64,000 bases of DNA, from positions 302,858-366,857 of the forward strand of contig NZ_LMAU01000004.1 in the NCBI RefSeq assembly GCF_001441535.1, in the 5' to 3' direction. Source of the DNA: Tsuneonella troitsensis. GTDB lineage: Bacteria; Pseudomonadota; Alphaproteobacteria; Sphingomonadales; Sphingomonadaceae. Positions 51,138 through 59,500 of the stretch are shown here, piece after piece. The translations under genes were made by a program, and so were the position numbers. Under the pieces are notes generated by a model. That model was not told where the DNA came from and searched no databases. It saw nothing but the letters and a program-made list of their open reading frames with translations. How positions within the stretch are numbered: the stretch's first letter is position 1; the number at the start of each line of letters is the position of its first letter.

Positions 51138-52367
51138 GTGGCCCGAGAGGTGTTCATCCTGGGCGGCGCCCAGACCGATTTCGCCCGCAATATCGACCGC
51201 GAGGGCGGCGGCATGTTCGAACTGTTCCGCGATGTAGCAGAGGCCGCTTTCGAAGCGACCGGCATCGCGCCGGCGGACGTCGAAACCGCGCACGTCGGCA
51301 ATTTCGTGGGCGAACTGTTCGCGGGCCAGGGTCAGCTTGGCGGCTTCTTCGGGCACGTCCACCCCGACCTTGCCGGCATCCCGACCTCTCGCCACGAAGC
51401 CGCCTGCGCCTCAGGCAGCGTTGCGATCCTGGCCGCGAGCGCCGAGATCGAGGCCGAGCGCTACGGCCTCGCGCTGGTTCTCGGCATCGAGCTCATGCGT
51501 AACGTGCCCGGACAGCGCGCCGCCGAATACCTGGGTTCGGCCGCCTGGGCGGGACGCGAGGCGCAAGGCGCCCGGTACCTGTGGCCGCATATGTTTTCGA
51601 ACCTCGCCGCGGAGTACGAGGAACGCTTCGGCCTCGACCGCGCCCACCTGCGCGGCATTTCGGAAATTGCTTTTGCCAACGCCAAACGCAATCCCAACTC
51701 CCAGACCCGCAACTGGGCCATCACGCCCGATCACTTCGGCGACAATGACGACTTGAATCCGCCGATCGAAGGCACCCTGCGCAAGGCCGATTGCGGGCAG
51801 GTGACCGACGGCGCGGCGGCGATCTTCCTCGCGTCGCGCGAGGTGGCCGAACGCCACGCAAAGCGGCTGGGCATCTCGATCGACAGCATCCCGCGGCTCA
51901 AGGGCTGGGGCCACGCAACCGCGCCGCTGCTCTATTCGACGAAGGTCGCCGCCAGCCGCGGCCAGCCTTACGTCTTCCCCACCGTCCGCAAGGCGATGAT
52001 GGACGCACTCACCCGCGCCGGGATGGACGGCATCTACGCCTGCGACGGGGTCGAGGTGCACGATTGCTTCTCGATCACCGAATACATGGCGATCGATCAC
52101 TTCGGAATCACGCCGCCGGGCGAAAGCTGGCGCGCGGTCGAGGACGGCACGATCGCGCTCGGCGGCAGGCTTCCGGTCAACCCGTCCGGCGGCCTGATCG
52201 GCCTGGGCCATCCGGTCGGCGCGACCGGTGTGCGCATGACCCTCGACGCCTGGCGGCAGGTGACCGGCAATGCCGGGGATTACCAGGTCGAAGGTGCGCG
52301 GAACTTCGCCACCTTCAATGTCGGCGGCAGCGCGACGACTTCGGTGAGCTTCGTAGTCGGCGTCTGA
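51138..52367 (+). CDS. Thiolase-family acetyltransferase (SCP2-like)
   Basis: The 409-residue protein has the nucleophile Cys in 'HEAACASGSVAI', the HDCF motif in 'GVEVHDCFSITEYMAI', and 'LIGLGHPVGATG' with the catalytic His. The C-terminal CxG Cys is replaced ('TFNVGGSATTS'), as in SCP2-type thiolases where HDCF supplies the second Cys. It may cleave branched or steroid-derived 3-ketoacyl-CoA; substrate unknown. GTG 51138 follows the ligase fragment stop by one base. Confidence 0.88.
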   Translation: MAREVFILGGAQTDFARNIDREGGGMFELFRDVAEAAFEATGIAPADVETAHVGNFVGELFAGQGQLGGFFGHVHPDLAGIPTSRHEAACASGSVAILAASAEIEAERYGLALVLGIELMRNVPGQRAAEYLGSAAWAGREAQGARYLWPHMFSNLAAEYEERFGLDRAHLRGISEIAFANAKRNPNSQTRNWAITPDHFGDNDDLNPPIEGTLRKADCGQVTDGAAAIFLASREVAERHAKRLGISIDSIPRLKGWGHATAPLLYSTKVAASRGQPYVFPTVRKAMMDALTRAGMDGIYACDGVEVHDCFSITEYMAIDHFGITPPGESWRAVEDGTIALGGRLPVNPSGGLIGLGHPVGATGVRMTLDAWRQVTGNAGDYQVEGARNFATFNVGGSATTSVSFVVGV

Positions 52368-52371
52368 CCAC

Positions 52372-53535
52372 GTGGTGGACGCCTTCATCTACGATGCCAT
52401 CCGCACCCCCAGGGGCAAGGCGCGCCCCGATGGCGGGCTGGCCGCGCTGACCCCGGCCGCCCTGGTCGCCAATCTCACGGACGCCTTGCGCGACAGGCGC
52501 GACGACAGGCTGGACCGGATCGGGGCGCTCTACCTCGGCTGCGTCACGCAGGCGGAGGACCAGGGCGGCCATATCGCGCTCGCTTCGAAGTTCGCGGCAG
52601 GCCTGCCCGATAGCTGCGTCGCGCACTCGCTCAACAACTACTGCGCCTCGGGACTCAGCGCGATCGGCCACGCGGTTGCCAAGGTCGTCTCCGGCCAGGA
52701 GGCCGCCGTACTGGCCGGCGGGGTCGAGATGATGAGCCGCGCCCCGTTCCTCAGCGATCGGGCGGCCTATTATTCGGCAGAAGACCTGCCGCCACGCCAG
52801 CGCTTCGTGCCGCCCGTTCTCGCCGCCGACCGGCTCGCCTATGCCGAGGCGATCGGCCGCGACGAGCTCGATGCCTGTGCGCTCGTGTCGCAGCATCGCG
52901 CTGCAGCAAGCGATCTCGATCCGGCATTGCAGGCATCCCGGATCGCCGCAGGTTCGCTCGCAGGCGAGGAATGCATACGACCGGGCACCACGCGCGAAGG
53001 ACTCGCAGCCATGCCGGCTGCGTTCGGCGCGCTCCAGCAAGCGCATATCTCCGCGCTTGAGGGCACGACGTTCGAGCCGCTCCATACCCTCGCCCACGCC
53101 CCGCCCGTCTGCGATGGCGCCGGTCTGGCAGTCATAGCGACGGAAGGATTCGGAGCCGCGCCGCGTGCCAGGGTCGTGGCCTATGCGGAAAGCGGCGGAG
53201 ACCCGGCGGCATCCCTCACCGCCGGGTTGCTCGCGATGGACAAGGCTCTCGCCCGCGCCGACCTGTCGCTCGATGCGATGGACCGGATCGAGTTCATGGA
53301 AGCGTTCGCGGTCACGATCGCAAAGTTCATGCGCGATCGCACGCCCGACCCTGTCCGCGTCAACGTGAGCGGCGGCCACCTGGCCAAAGGCCACCCGATG
53401 GGAGCGACCGGCGCCATCCTCACTTCTACGCTGCTCGACGCCCTCGACGCCTGCGAGGGGCGATATGGCCTCGTCGTCGCCACGGGGGCGATGGGCATCG
53501 GCGCAGCGATGGTGGTTGAGCGGATCGCTCGCTAG
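52372..53535 (+). CDS. Thiolase-like acyltransferase with altered C-terminal motifs
   Basis: The 387-residue protein has the nucleophile Cys in 'LNNYCASGLSAI' and the His of 'KGHPMGATGAIL', so the fold is thiolase. The NEAF motif is changed to 'MEAFAV', and the CxGGGMG motif near the end reads 'ATGAMGIGAAM', so the second Cys is missing. Either a divergent thiolase or a partner with another role. GTG start 4 bp after the previous stop; probably one operon. Confidence 0.85.
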   Translation: MVDAFIYDAIRTPRGKARPDGGLAALTPAALVANLTDALRDRRDDRLDRIGALYLGCVTQAEDQGGHIALASKFAAGLPDSCVAHSLNNYCASGLSAIGHAVAKVVSGQEAAVLAGGVEMMSRAPFLSDRAAYYSAEDLPPRQRFVPPVLAADRLAYAEAIGRDELDACALVSQHRAAASDLDPALQASRIAAGSLAGEECIRPGTTREGLAAMPAAFGALQQAHISALEGTTFEPLHTLAHAPPVCDGAGLAVIATEGFGAAPRARVVAYAESGGDPAASLTAGLLAMDKALARADLSLDAMDRIEFMEAFAVTIAKFMRDRTPDPVRVNVSGGHLAKGHPMGATGAILTSTLLDALDACEGRYGLVVATGAMGIGAAMVVERIAR

Positions 53536-53561
53536 TCTGCGATCACAACCGCTGCTTGCGG

Positions 53562-53589
53562 TTGACCCGGATCGCCCGGACCCTACATC
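53562..53589 (+). promoter_or_regulatory. Possible promoter of otsB
   Basis: TTGACC (53562-53567) is followed after 16 bp by TACATC (53584-53589). The start would lie within a few bases of ATG 53599, where no ribosome site is seen, so a near-leaderless message is possible. A perfect 6-bp inverted repeat (AACCGC/GCGGTT, 53547-53563) overlaps the -35. Confidence 0.35.
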
Positions 53590-53598
53590 GCGGCACCA

Positions 53599-54342
53599 AT
53601 GGCTCGCGCTGTCGATCTTCCGCCGCCCCCGTCGCTCGACGCGATCGTCGATGCCGGCCCGGTTGCCCTGTTCCTGGATTTCGACGGGACACTGATCGAA
53701 ATCGCCGACACGCCGGACGCGATCACGGTATCGCCGGGCCTGGCCAGCCGGCTCGCCGCAGTATCGAACCGTATCGGCGGGCGGCTCGCATTGGTTAGCG
53801 GGCGATCGCTCGACGATCTGGAGTTGCATCTCGGCCCCTTGCATCTGGCCAGCGCAGGTTCGCATGGAGCTGCGCTGAGAGGTGCGGACGGTACGGGATT
53901 CGGTGAGCCGGCGGTTCCGCTCGATGACGCGGTCGTTCGCGAGGTTCAGGCGTTCGCGGCGAAAACCGGCGCCGATTTCGAACCCAAGGCGCACGGCGCC
54001 GCGCTGCATTCGCGCGCCAATCCCCCGATCGAGGAGCACTGCGCGCTGTTTTTGGACGACCTCGCCGCGCGCCACGGTCTTGCCGTCAAGCGGGGCAAAT
54101 TCGTGGCGGAACTGGTGCGTCCGGGGGCAGACAAGGGCGCAGCGGTACGTGCCTTCATGTCGGCACCACCATTTGCAGGAGCGATGCCGGTGTTCGTCGG
54201 CGACGACGTGACCGACGAAGACGGCTTTGCCGAAGCCATGCGCCATGGGGGCCATGCCGTCACGGTCGGCCCGCGAGACAGCCGGCTTGCCGCCTATGGC
54301 CTTGCCGATCCAGCTGCGGTCCACCATTGGCTGGGCTTGTGA
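53599..54342 (+). CDS. otsB: Trehalose-6-phosphate phosphatase
   Basis: OtsB removes phosphate from trehalose-6-phosphate. The 247-residue HAD enzyme has the nucleophile motif 'LFLDFDGTL', 'RLALVSGRSLDDLE', 'KRGKFVAELVRPGADKGAAVRAFM' and the metal motif 'VFVGDDVTDEDGFAEAM'. Its stop overlaps the next gene's GTG (GTGA). First gene of an otsB-GH15-otsA operon. Confidence 0.94.
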   Translation: MARAVDLPPPPSLDAIVDAGPVALFLDFDGTLIEIADTPDAITVSPGLASRLAAVSNRIGGRLALVSGRSLDDLELHLGPLHLASAGSHGAALRGADGTGFGEPAVPLDDAVVREVQAFAAKTGADFEPKAHGAALHSRANPPIEEHCALFLDDLAARHGLAVKRGKFVAELVRPGADKGAAVRAFMSAPPFAGAMPVFVGDDVTDEDGFAEAMRHGGHAVTVGPRDSRLAAYGLADPAAVHHWLGL

Positions 54343-56138
54343 CTGTTTCCCAATCGACACTCGACCTCTGGCCCATCGGCAACTGCCAGGTTTCCGGCCT
54401 GATAGACGACAATGCCGGGTTGGTCTGGGGCTGTGTGCCCCAGGTCGACGGTGACCCGGTGTTCTGCAGCCTGTTGGGCGGCGACGTGCAGGACCGCGGC
54501 GTCTGGCGTTTCGAGCTCGAAGGCCAGGTCGGCGCAAGCCAGTCGTACGTCCGCAATACGCCGATCTTGGTCACCCGGCTCGAGGCAGCCGACGGCAGCG
54601 CGGTCGAGATAACCGACTTCTGCCCCCGCTTCGAGCGCTCGGGGCGGATGTACCGCCCCGTGGCCTACGCCCGCACCGTGCGCCCTGTCGCTGGCGCTCC
54701 CCGGCTGAAGGTGACCATGCGTCCGATGCGCGGATATGGCGCAAGCGAACCCGAAACCGTTCGCGGGACCAACCATGTGCGTTTCCTTGGCGTCGGCGAA
54801 GGGCTGCGCCTGTCGACGGATGCGCCGGTGGGACACGTGCTGGAGGGCCGGGCCTACCGGGTCGAAAGCGACCAGCATTTCTTCCTCGGTCCGGACGAGC
54901 CGTTCAGCGGCAACCTGCGGGCCGAAATCCGCCACATGGAAGAACTGACGAGGAAGTACTGGCAGATGTGGGTCCGCGGCCTCGCGATACCCCTGGAATG
55001 GCAGGACGAGGTCATCCGCTGCGCGATCGCGCTCAAACTGTGCCAGCACGAGGAAACCGGTGCGATCGTTGCCGCGCTGACGACATCGGTTCCCGAGGCG
55101 CCGGGCAGCGAGCGGAACTGGGATTACCGCTACTGCTGGATCCGCGACAGCTATTACACGATCCAGGCGCTCAACAGGTTGGGCGCGCTCGACGTGCTCG
55201 AGAAATACCTGGGATTCCTGCGAAACGTGGTCGCCAACGCAAGCGACGGGGACATCCAGCCGCTCTATTCGGTCATGGGCGAAGGGCGCCTGGACGAGCG
55301 CATTGCCCCCGATCTCGCCGGATATCGGGGCACTGGCCCTGTCAGGGTCGGCAATGCCGCCTATCTCCAGCGGCAGTACGATTGCTACGGCCAGATCGTC
55401 CTGCCCAGCGCGCACGCCTTTTTCGACCGCCGCCTGCTGCGGATGAGCGACGCGGGTGATTTCGCCAGCCTCGAAGAAGTGGGCGAGATGGCGTGGAAGA
55501 TGCACGACCAGCCCGACGCCGGCCTGTGGGAATTCCGCACCCGCACCGAAGTGCACACCTATTCGGCCGTGATGAGCTGGGCGGCCTGCCAGCGGCTCGC
55601 GAACGTCGCCCGCGAACTCGACCTGGCCGACCGGTTCGCGCTGTGGGCCGAGCGTGCCGATGCGATCCGCACCACGATCGAGGCACGCGCCTGGGTCGAT
55701 GGGCCGGACGGCGGGCACTACAAGGCCAGCTTCGAGAGCGACTATCTCGACGCCAGCCTCCTGCAACTGGCCGAGGTCCGCTATATCGCCGCCGAAGACC
55801 CGAAGTTCCAATCGACCCTGTGGGCGGTGGAGAGCGAACTGCGCCGCGGCGAACACATGCTGCGATATGCCGCCGAGGACGACTTCGGTACGCCCGAGAC
55901 CGCGTTCAATGTCTGCACGTTCTGGCTCATCGAGGCGTTGCATCTGGCGCGGCGAGACGACGAGGCGCGCGCCCTTTTCGAACGCATGCTCGACCATTCG
56001 ACATCGTCGGGCCTCCTGTCGGAAGACATGGATTTCGAGACTGGCGAGCTATGGGGGAACTTTCCTCAGACCTATTCGCTGGTTGGAGTGATCAACTGCG
56101 CCGTGCTGTTGTCCAGAAGCTGGAACACCCTCCGATAG
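54339..56138 (+). CDS. Glycoside hydrolase family 15 protein (glucoamylase/trehalase-like)
   Basis: The 599-residue protein has the GH15 N-terminal beta domain ('LIDDNAGLVWGCVPQVDGDPVF'), the barrel opening 'RNWDYRYCWIRDSYYTIQALNRLGALDVL', and the C-terminal 'LLSEDMDFETGELWGNFPQTYSLVGVI' region with a catalytic Glu. GH15 includes glucoamylases and trehalases of mycobacterial type. Sitting between otsB and otsA, trehalase activity or a related oligosaccharide function is likely, by inference. GTG start overlaps the otsB stop. Confidence 0.9.
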   Translation: MTVSQSTLDLWPIGNCQVSGLIDDNAGLVWGCVPQVDGDPVFCSLLGGDVQDRGVWRFELEGQVGASQSYVRNTPILVTRLEAADGSAVEITDFCPRFERSGRMYRPVAYARTVRPVAGAPRLKVTMRPMRGYGASEPETVRGTNHVRFLGVGEGLRLSTDAPVGHVLEGRAYRVESDQHFFLGPDEPFSGNLRAEIRHMEELTRKYWQMWVRGLAIPLEWQDEVIRCAIALKLCQHEETGAIVAALTTSVPEAPGSERNWDYRYCWIRDSYYTIQALNRLGALDVLEKYLGFLRNVVANASDGDIQPLYSVMGEGRLDERIAPDLAGYRGTGPVRVGNAAYLQRQYDCYGQIVLPSAHAFFDRRLLRMSDAGDFASLEEVGEMAWKMHDQPDAGLWEFRTRTEVHTYSAVMSWAACQRLANVARELDLADRFALWAERADAIRTTIEARAWVDGPDGGHYKASFESDYLDASLLQLAEVRYIAAEDPKFQSTLWAVESELRRGEHMLRYAAEDDFGTPETAFNVCTFWLIEALHLARRDDEARALFERMLDHSTSSGLLSEDMDFETGELWGNFPQTYSLVGVINCAVLLSRSWNTLR

Positions 56139-56147
56139 GGTTTTACC

Positions 56148-57563
56148 GTGAGCCGCCTCGTCGTCATATCGAACCGCGTCGCCATCCCGACAGCTCGGGG
56201 TGCCGCCGGGGCTCAAGGCGGTCTGGCAGGGGCTCTCAATGCTGCGTTGAAGGATGCGGGCGGACTGTGGTTCGGGTGGTCCGGCAAGGAAAGCGAGCAA
56301 CCCTCGACGGAGCCCCACCTGATCGAGGCCGATGGTGTCACGATGGCGACCATCGATCTCACCCCGCAGGACGTTGCCGAATACTATTACGGTTACGCCA
56401 ATTCGACGCTCTGGCCGCTGTTCCACTACCGGATGGACCTTACCGAATACGAGCGACTGACCGCGATCGGGTACGAACGCGTGAACGAGCGGTTCGCAGA
56501 TAGCGTCGCGCCACTGATCGCTGCGGACGATCAGATCTGGGTCCACGACTATCATCTCATCCCATTGGGAGACGCGTTGCGCAGGCGCCGCTGTCGGAAC
56601 CGGATGGGCTTCTTCCTCCATATCCCCTGGCCGCCGACGCAGCTGTTCGTTTCGCTTCCCTACCACCAGCGTTTGGTCCGATCGCTGCTGTCGTACGATG
56701 TCATCGGCTTCCAGTGCGACGAATGGCTCGACAGCTTTCTGGATTACTGCCGCACGGAACTTGGGGCCGATGTCGACCCGTCGACGAACCGGATTTCGAT
56801 CGATGGTCGCTCGGTCATTGCCAAGGCTTATCCGATCGGAATCGATTTCGACCACTTCACGTCGCAGGGCCGGACCGGCGAAGCGCGCCAGACCGCCCAG
56901 CGCGTGCTATCGAGCACGCGCCGCCGGACCGCAATGATCGGGGTGGACCGGCTCGATTATTCGAAGGGTCTGCCCGAACGTCTCGATGGGATCAGTCGCT
57001 TCTTCGAGAGGCATCCCGACAGGGTCCGCGACCTCGTGTTCATCCAGATCGCCCCGCCGAGCCGCGAGGATATCGACAGCTACCAGCAGATACGCGCGCT
57101 GCTCGAGCAGAAGGCCGGCCAGATCAACGGCGCACACAGCAGTATCGACCTGGTTCCGGTAAGGTACGTCAACCAGGGGCATTCGCCCGCGGAACTCTAC
57201 GGGGCGTTCCACGCGTGCAAGATCGGGCTGGTCACGCCGCTACGCGACGGCATGAACCTGGTCGCGAAGGAATACGTCGCGGCGCAGGATCCCGCCGACC
57301 CGGGGGTTCTGATCCTGAGCCGGTTCGCGGGAGCGGCACAGCAGCTGAAAGGGGCTTTGCTGGTTAATCCCCACAGCCCCGACGATATCGCGCACAACAT
57401 CCGCCTTGCGCTCGACATGCCGCTGGACGAGCGCAAGGCCCGCTGGAAACCCATGTTCGAATGCGTTCGGGACGAGAACGTGCAGACCTGGACGCGCGAT
57501 ATCCTCGCCGACTTGTCGGCCGCGCCCTCCGGCGCCTCGAAGGGACTTACCGCGGTGCATTGA
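56148..57563 (+). CDS. otsA: Trehalose-6-phosphate synthase
   Basis: OtsA (GT20) joins glucose from a nucleotide sugar to glucose-6-phosphate. The 471-residue product starts 'SRLVVISNRVAIP', with 'QGGLAGALNAAL', 'WVHDYHLIPLGDALRRRRCRNRMGFFLHIPWP', 'GVDRLDYSKGLPERLDG' and 'VTPLRDGMNLVAKEYVAAQDP', all GT20 motifs. GTG 56148, 9 bp after the GH15 stop. Confidence 0.96.
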   Translation: MSRLVVISNRVAIPTARGAAGAQGGLAGALNAALKDAGGLWFGWSGKESEQPSTEPHLIEADGVTMATIDLTPQDVAEYYYGYANSTLWPLFHYRMDLTEYERLTAIGYERVNERFADSVAPLIAADDQIWVHDYHLIPLGDALRRRRCRNRMGFFLHIPWPPTQLFVSLPYHQRLVRSLLSYDVIGFQCDEWLDSFLDYCRTELGADVDPSTNRISIDGRSVIAKAYPIGIDFDHFTSQGRTGEARQTAQRVLSSTRRRTAMIGVDRLDYSKGLPERLDGISRFFERHPDRVRDLVFIQIAPPSREDIDSYQQIRALLEQKAGQINGAHSSIDLVPVRYVNQGHSPAELYGAFHACKIGLVTPLRDGMNLVAKEYVAAQDPADPGVLILSRFAGAAQQLKGALLVNPHSPDDIAHNIRLALDMPLDERKARWKPMFECVRDENVQTWTRDILADLSAAPSGASKGLTAVH

Positions 57564-57602
57564 CGGATCCGTGGCACGCGTTGCGTCGCCGCAAATCCCG
57601 CA

Positions 57603-58925
57603 TCAGCGAACGGTGCCCGGAACCCCTGCCTCCCAGTGCTGTGCCCGAGCGTTGCTGCCCTTCGCGCTCAAGGCGGCGACCGTCACGATGGCCGCGAAGA
57701 CGACCCAAAATCCAAGCGCGAACGGGAAGTCGTTGCCCGCGACGATCCGCGCAGTCGCCGTGGCCAGCAGGGCCACCGGCGTTCCGACCACGACACCGTG
57801 CCACGCACGCGTCATTCGCGGCGAATGGATTCCGCGCCGGGCGCGCTTGCCCAGCCACATGTAGGTCCCCGTCGCGCAGATCGCCGTCAGCGCGATCCCG
57901 AACACGAGGTAGGCCAGCTTCACCGGCAAGCCGCCGAAGGTTCCGAAATGCAGCTTGTAGGTCGAGGCGGCCGCCTGCTGACCAAGCGTGCCGTCCGCCA
58001 TGCCCGCGGTATGATGGAAACGCCCTTGCGCGTCGAAACCGTAGTACTCGCCGAAGATGAGGCGCTTGTCATGCTCGCCCACGATCTGGACGTGCTGGCC
58101 CTTCGTCAACGGATCGTGGAGGATCGCATAGGTGACGCGGACATGCGGATATTCGCTACGCATGTGCTGTAGTGCGGCGGCGACATTGGGCACCGGCGCG
58201 GGGGCCGGATCGGCCGCTCCCTCCTCACCGAAGATCGGACCGTAGACCGCTTCGACTTCGCCATCGTAGCGCGTTTCCGCGAGTGCATAGGCGGTCACCG
58301 TGGCCAGCCCGATCATCGCGCCCGTGAACGCGATCGCGACCGAAAACGGCAGCGTCCACACGCTCAGACGATTGTGCCAGTCGGTGATGCCCGCGCCGTT
58401 GCCGCTACGCGCGCGGAGCCGGAATGCGTCCCGGAAGATGCGGGGGTGCGCGCCGACGCCGCTGACCGTCAGCGCAAGCATCATCACGCCCAGAATGCCG
58501 ACGATCGTAATACCCCACAACGCCGGCAGGTTCAGCGTGTAGTGCAGTTTGACGAGGAAATCGGACCAGGCGATCTGCTCCGGGCCCGCGATCGCTCCAT
58601 CGGCATCGAGATGGAACGCCTGCGTGTCGGTCGTGACGGTTGCACGCGGCAGGTCCTCGATCGGCATATGGACGTAGAGGTGCGTCGTGGTCGGCTTTCC
58701 GGCTTCGGTCGCCAGCACGGCTTCCACCCCGCGCTGCGCGGCCTGGGGGGTAAGCGTCGCCATTTCCGGCGCGCCGGGCTGCTCGATCCGCTGCAGCTCC
58801 TGATAGAAGACCGCCACCGATCCGGTTAACGACACGATGTAGAGCAGCGCGCTGGCGAGCAGGCCGATGGCTGCATGGGCGGAGAGCGATTTCTTGACGG
58901 TAGTGGCTTCGATTGGTCGGGTCAC
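57603..58925 (-). CDS. PepSY-associated transmembrane protein (iron-uptake type)
   Basis: The 440-residue protein has four or five membrane helices and PepSY-like periplasmic segments: 'HAAIGLLASALLYIVSLTGSVAVFYQEL' at the start, 'LHYTLNLPALWGITIVGILGVMMLALTVSG', 'DWHNRLSVWTLPFSVAIAFTGAMIGL' and 'LHFGTFGGLPVKLAYLVFGIALTAICATGTYMWLGKR'. Such proteins are common next to siderophore receptors and may reduce or release iron. GTG 58925 overlaps the upstream stop by four bases. Third gene of the receptor operon. Confidence 0.85.
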   Translation of the reverse strand: MTRPIEATTVKKSLSAHAAIGLLASALLYIVSLTGSVAVFYQELQRIEQPGAPEMATLTPQAAQRGVEAVLATEAGKPTTTHLYVHMPIEDLPRATVTTDTQAFHLDADGAIAGPEQIAWSDFLVKLHYTLNLPALWGITIVGILGVMMLALTVSGVGAHPRIFRDAFRLRARSGNGAGITDWHNRLSVWTLPFSVAIAFTGAMIGLATVTAYALAETRYDGEVEAVYGPIFGEEGAADPAPAPVPNVAAALQHMRSEYPHVRVTYAILHDPLTKGQHVQIVGEHDKRLIFGEYYGFDAQGRFHHTAGMADGTLGQQAAASTYKLHFGTFGGLPVKLAYLVFGIALTAICATGTYMWLGKRARRGIHSPRMTRAWHGVVVGTPVALLATATARIVAGNDFPFALGFWVVFAAIVTVAALSAKGSNARAQHWEAGVPGTVR

Positions 58926-59500
58926 AGCAGGCTCCCGCTGGCGATGGATGGCAGGGCGGCGATCAGGGGCGCAACAAGGATGGCAACCTGGCGCTTGCGG
59001 GTCGTCGACATCAGAACGGCGAAGGCCAGGATCGTCCAGGCGACCGGGACGGTGAACAGCGCGATCACGTTCGCATCGGCCTCGCTCGCACCCATTGCCA
59101 GCGCCAGCCAGTGCGCCGCGATCCCCAGCGCGATCGACGACACCAGCCCTGCGCCGGCGACAAGCAGGAACGTGGCTGCGCGCCGCCCCAGCCCCAGCGG
59201 CTCGTCGCCTTCGGGAAGCACGCCTGCACGGCGCTTCGACGCAGCGCGCCGGGCCGGCGGTGAAATCCACGCGGCTGCAGCAAGGCAGACGAGCGCCGCG
59301 CCCATCGCCCACAACGACACGACGGTCGCTCCCCAGGCACCGGCAGCCAGCCAGCCCGCGACCGTCCCGCCGCCGAGCAACGCCCATCCCGCGGTGTTGA
59401 GCGTCGCCGACCGGTGATCCCGGCCCCACGACAGGCGCAGCACTCCGATCGCGGCGATCGCCGCGATCGCACCCGTCAGAAGGAGACCCTCCTGCGCCAT
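58922..59500 (-). CDS. Hypothetical membrane protein in an iron-uptake operon
   Basis: The 192-residue protein has about five hydrophobic segments, rich in Ala and Gly, with a short basic loop 'PPARRAASKRRAGVLPEGDE' near residue 90. It lies between a siderophore-type receptor and a PepSY protein, each overlapping by a few bases, so a part in iron acquisition is likely. No family recognised. Confidence 0.65.
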   Translation of the reverse strand: MAQEGLLLTGAIAAIAAIGVLRLSWGRDHRSATLNTAGWALLGGGTVAGWLAAGAWGATVVSLWAMGAALVCLAAAAWISPPARRAASKRRAGVLPEGDEPLGLGRRAATFLLVAGAGLVSSIALGIAAHWLALAMGASEADANVIALFTVPVAWTILAFAVLMSTTRKRQVAILVAPLIAALPSIASGSLL

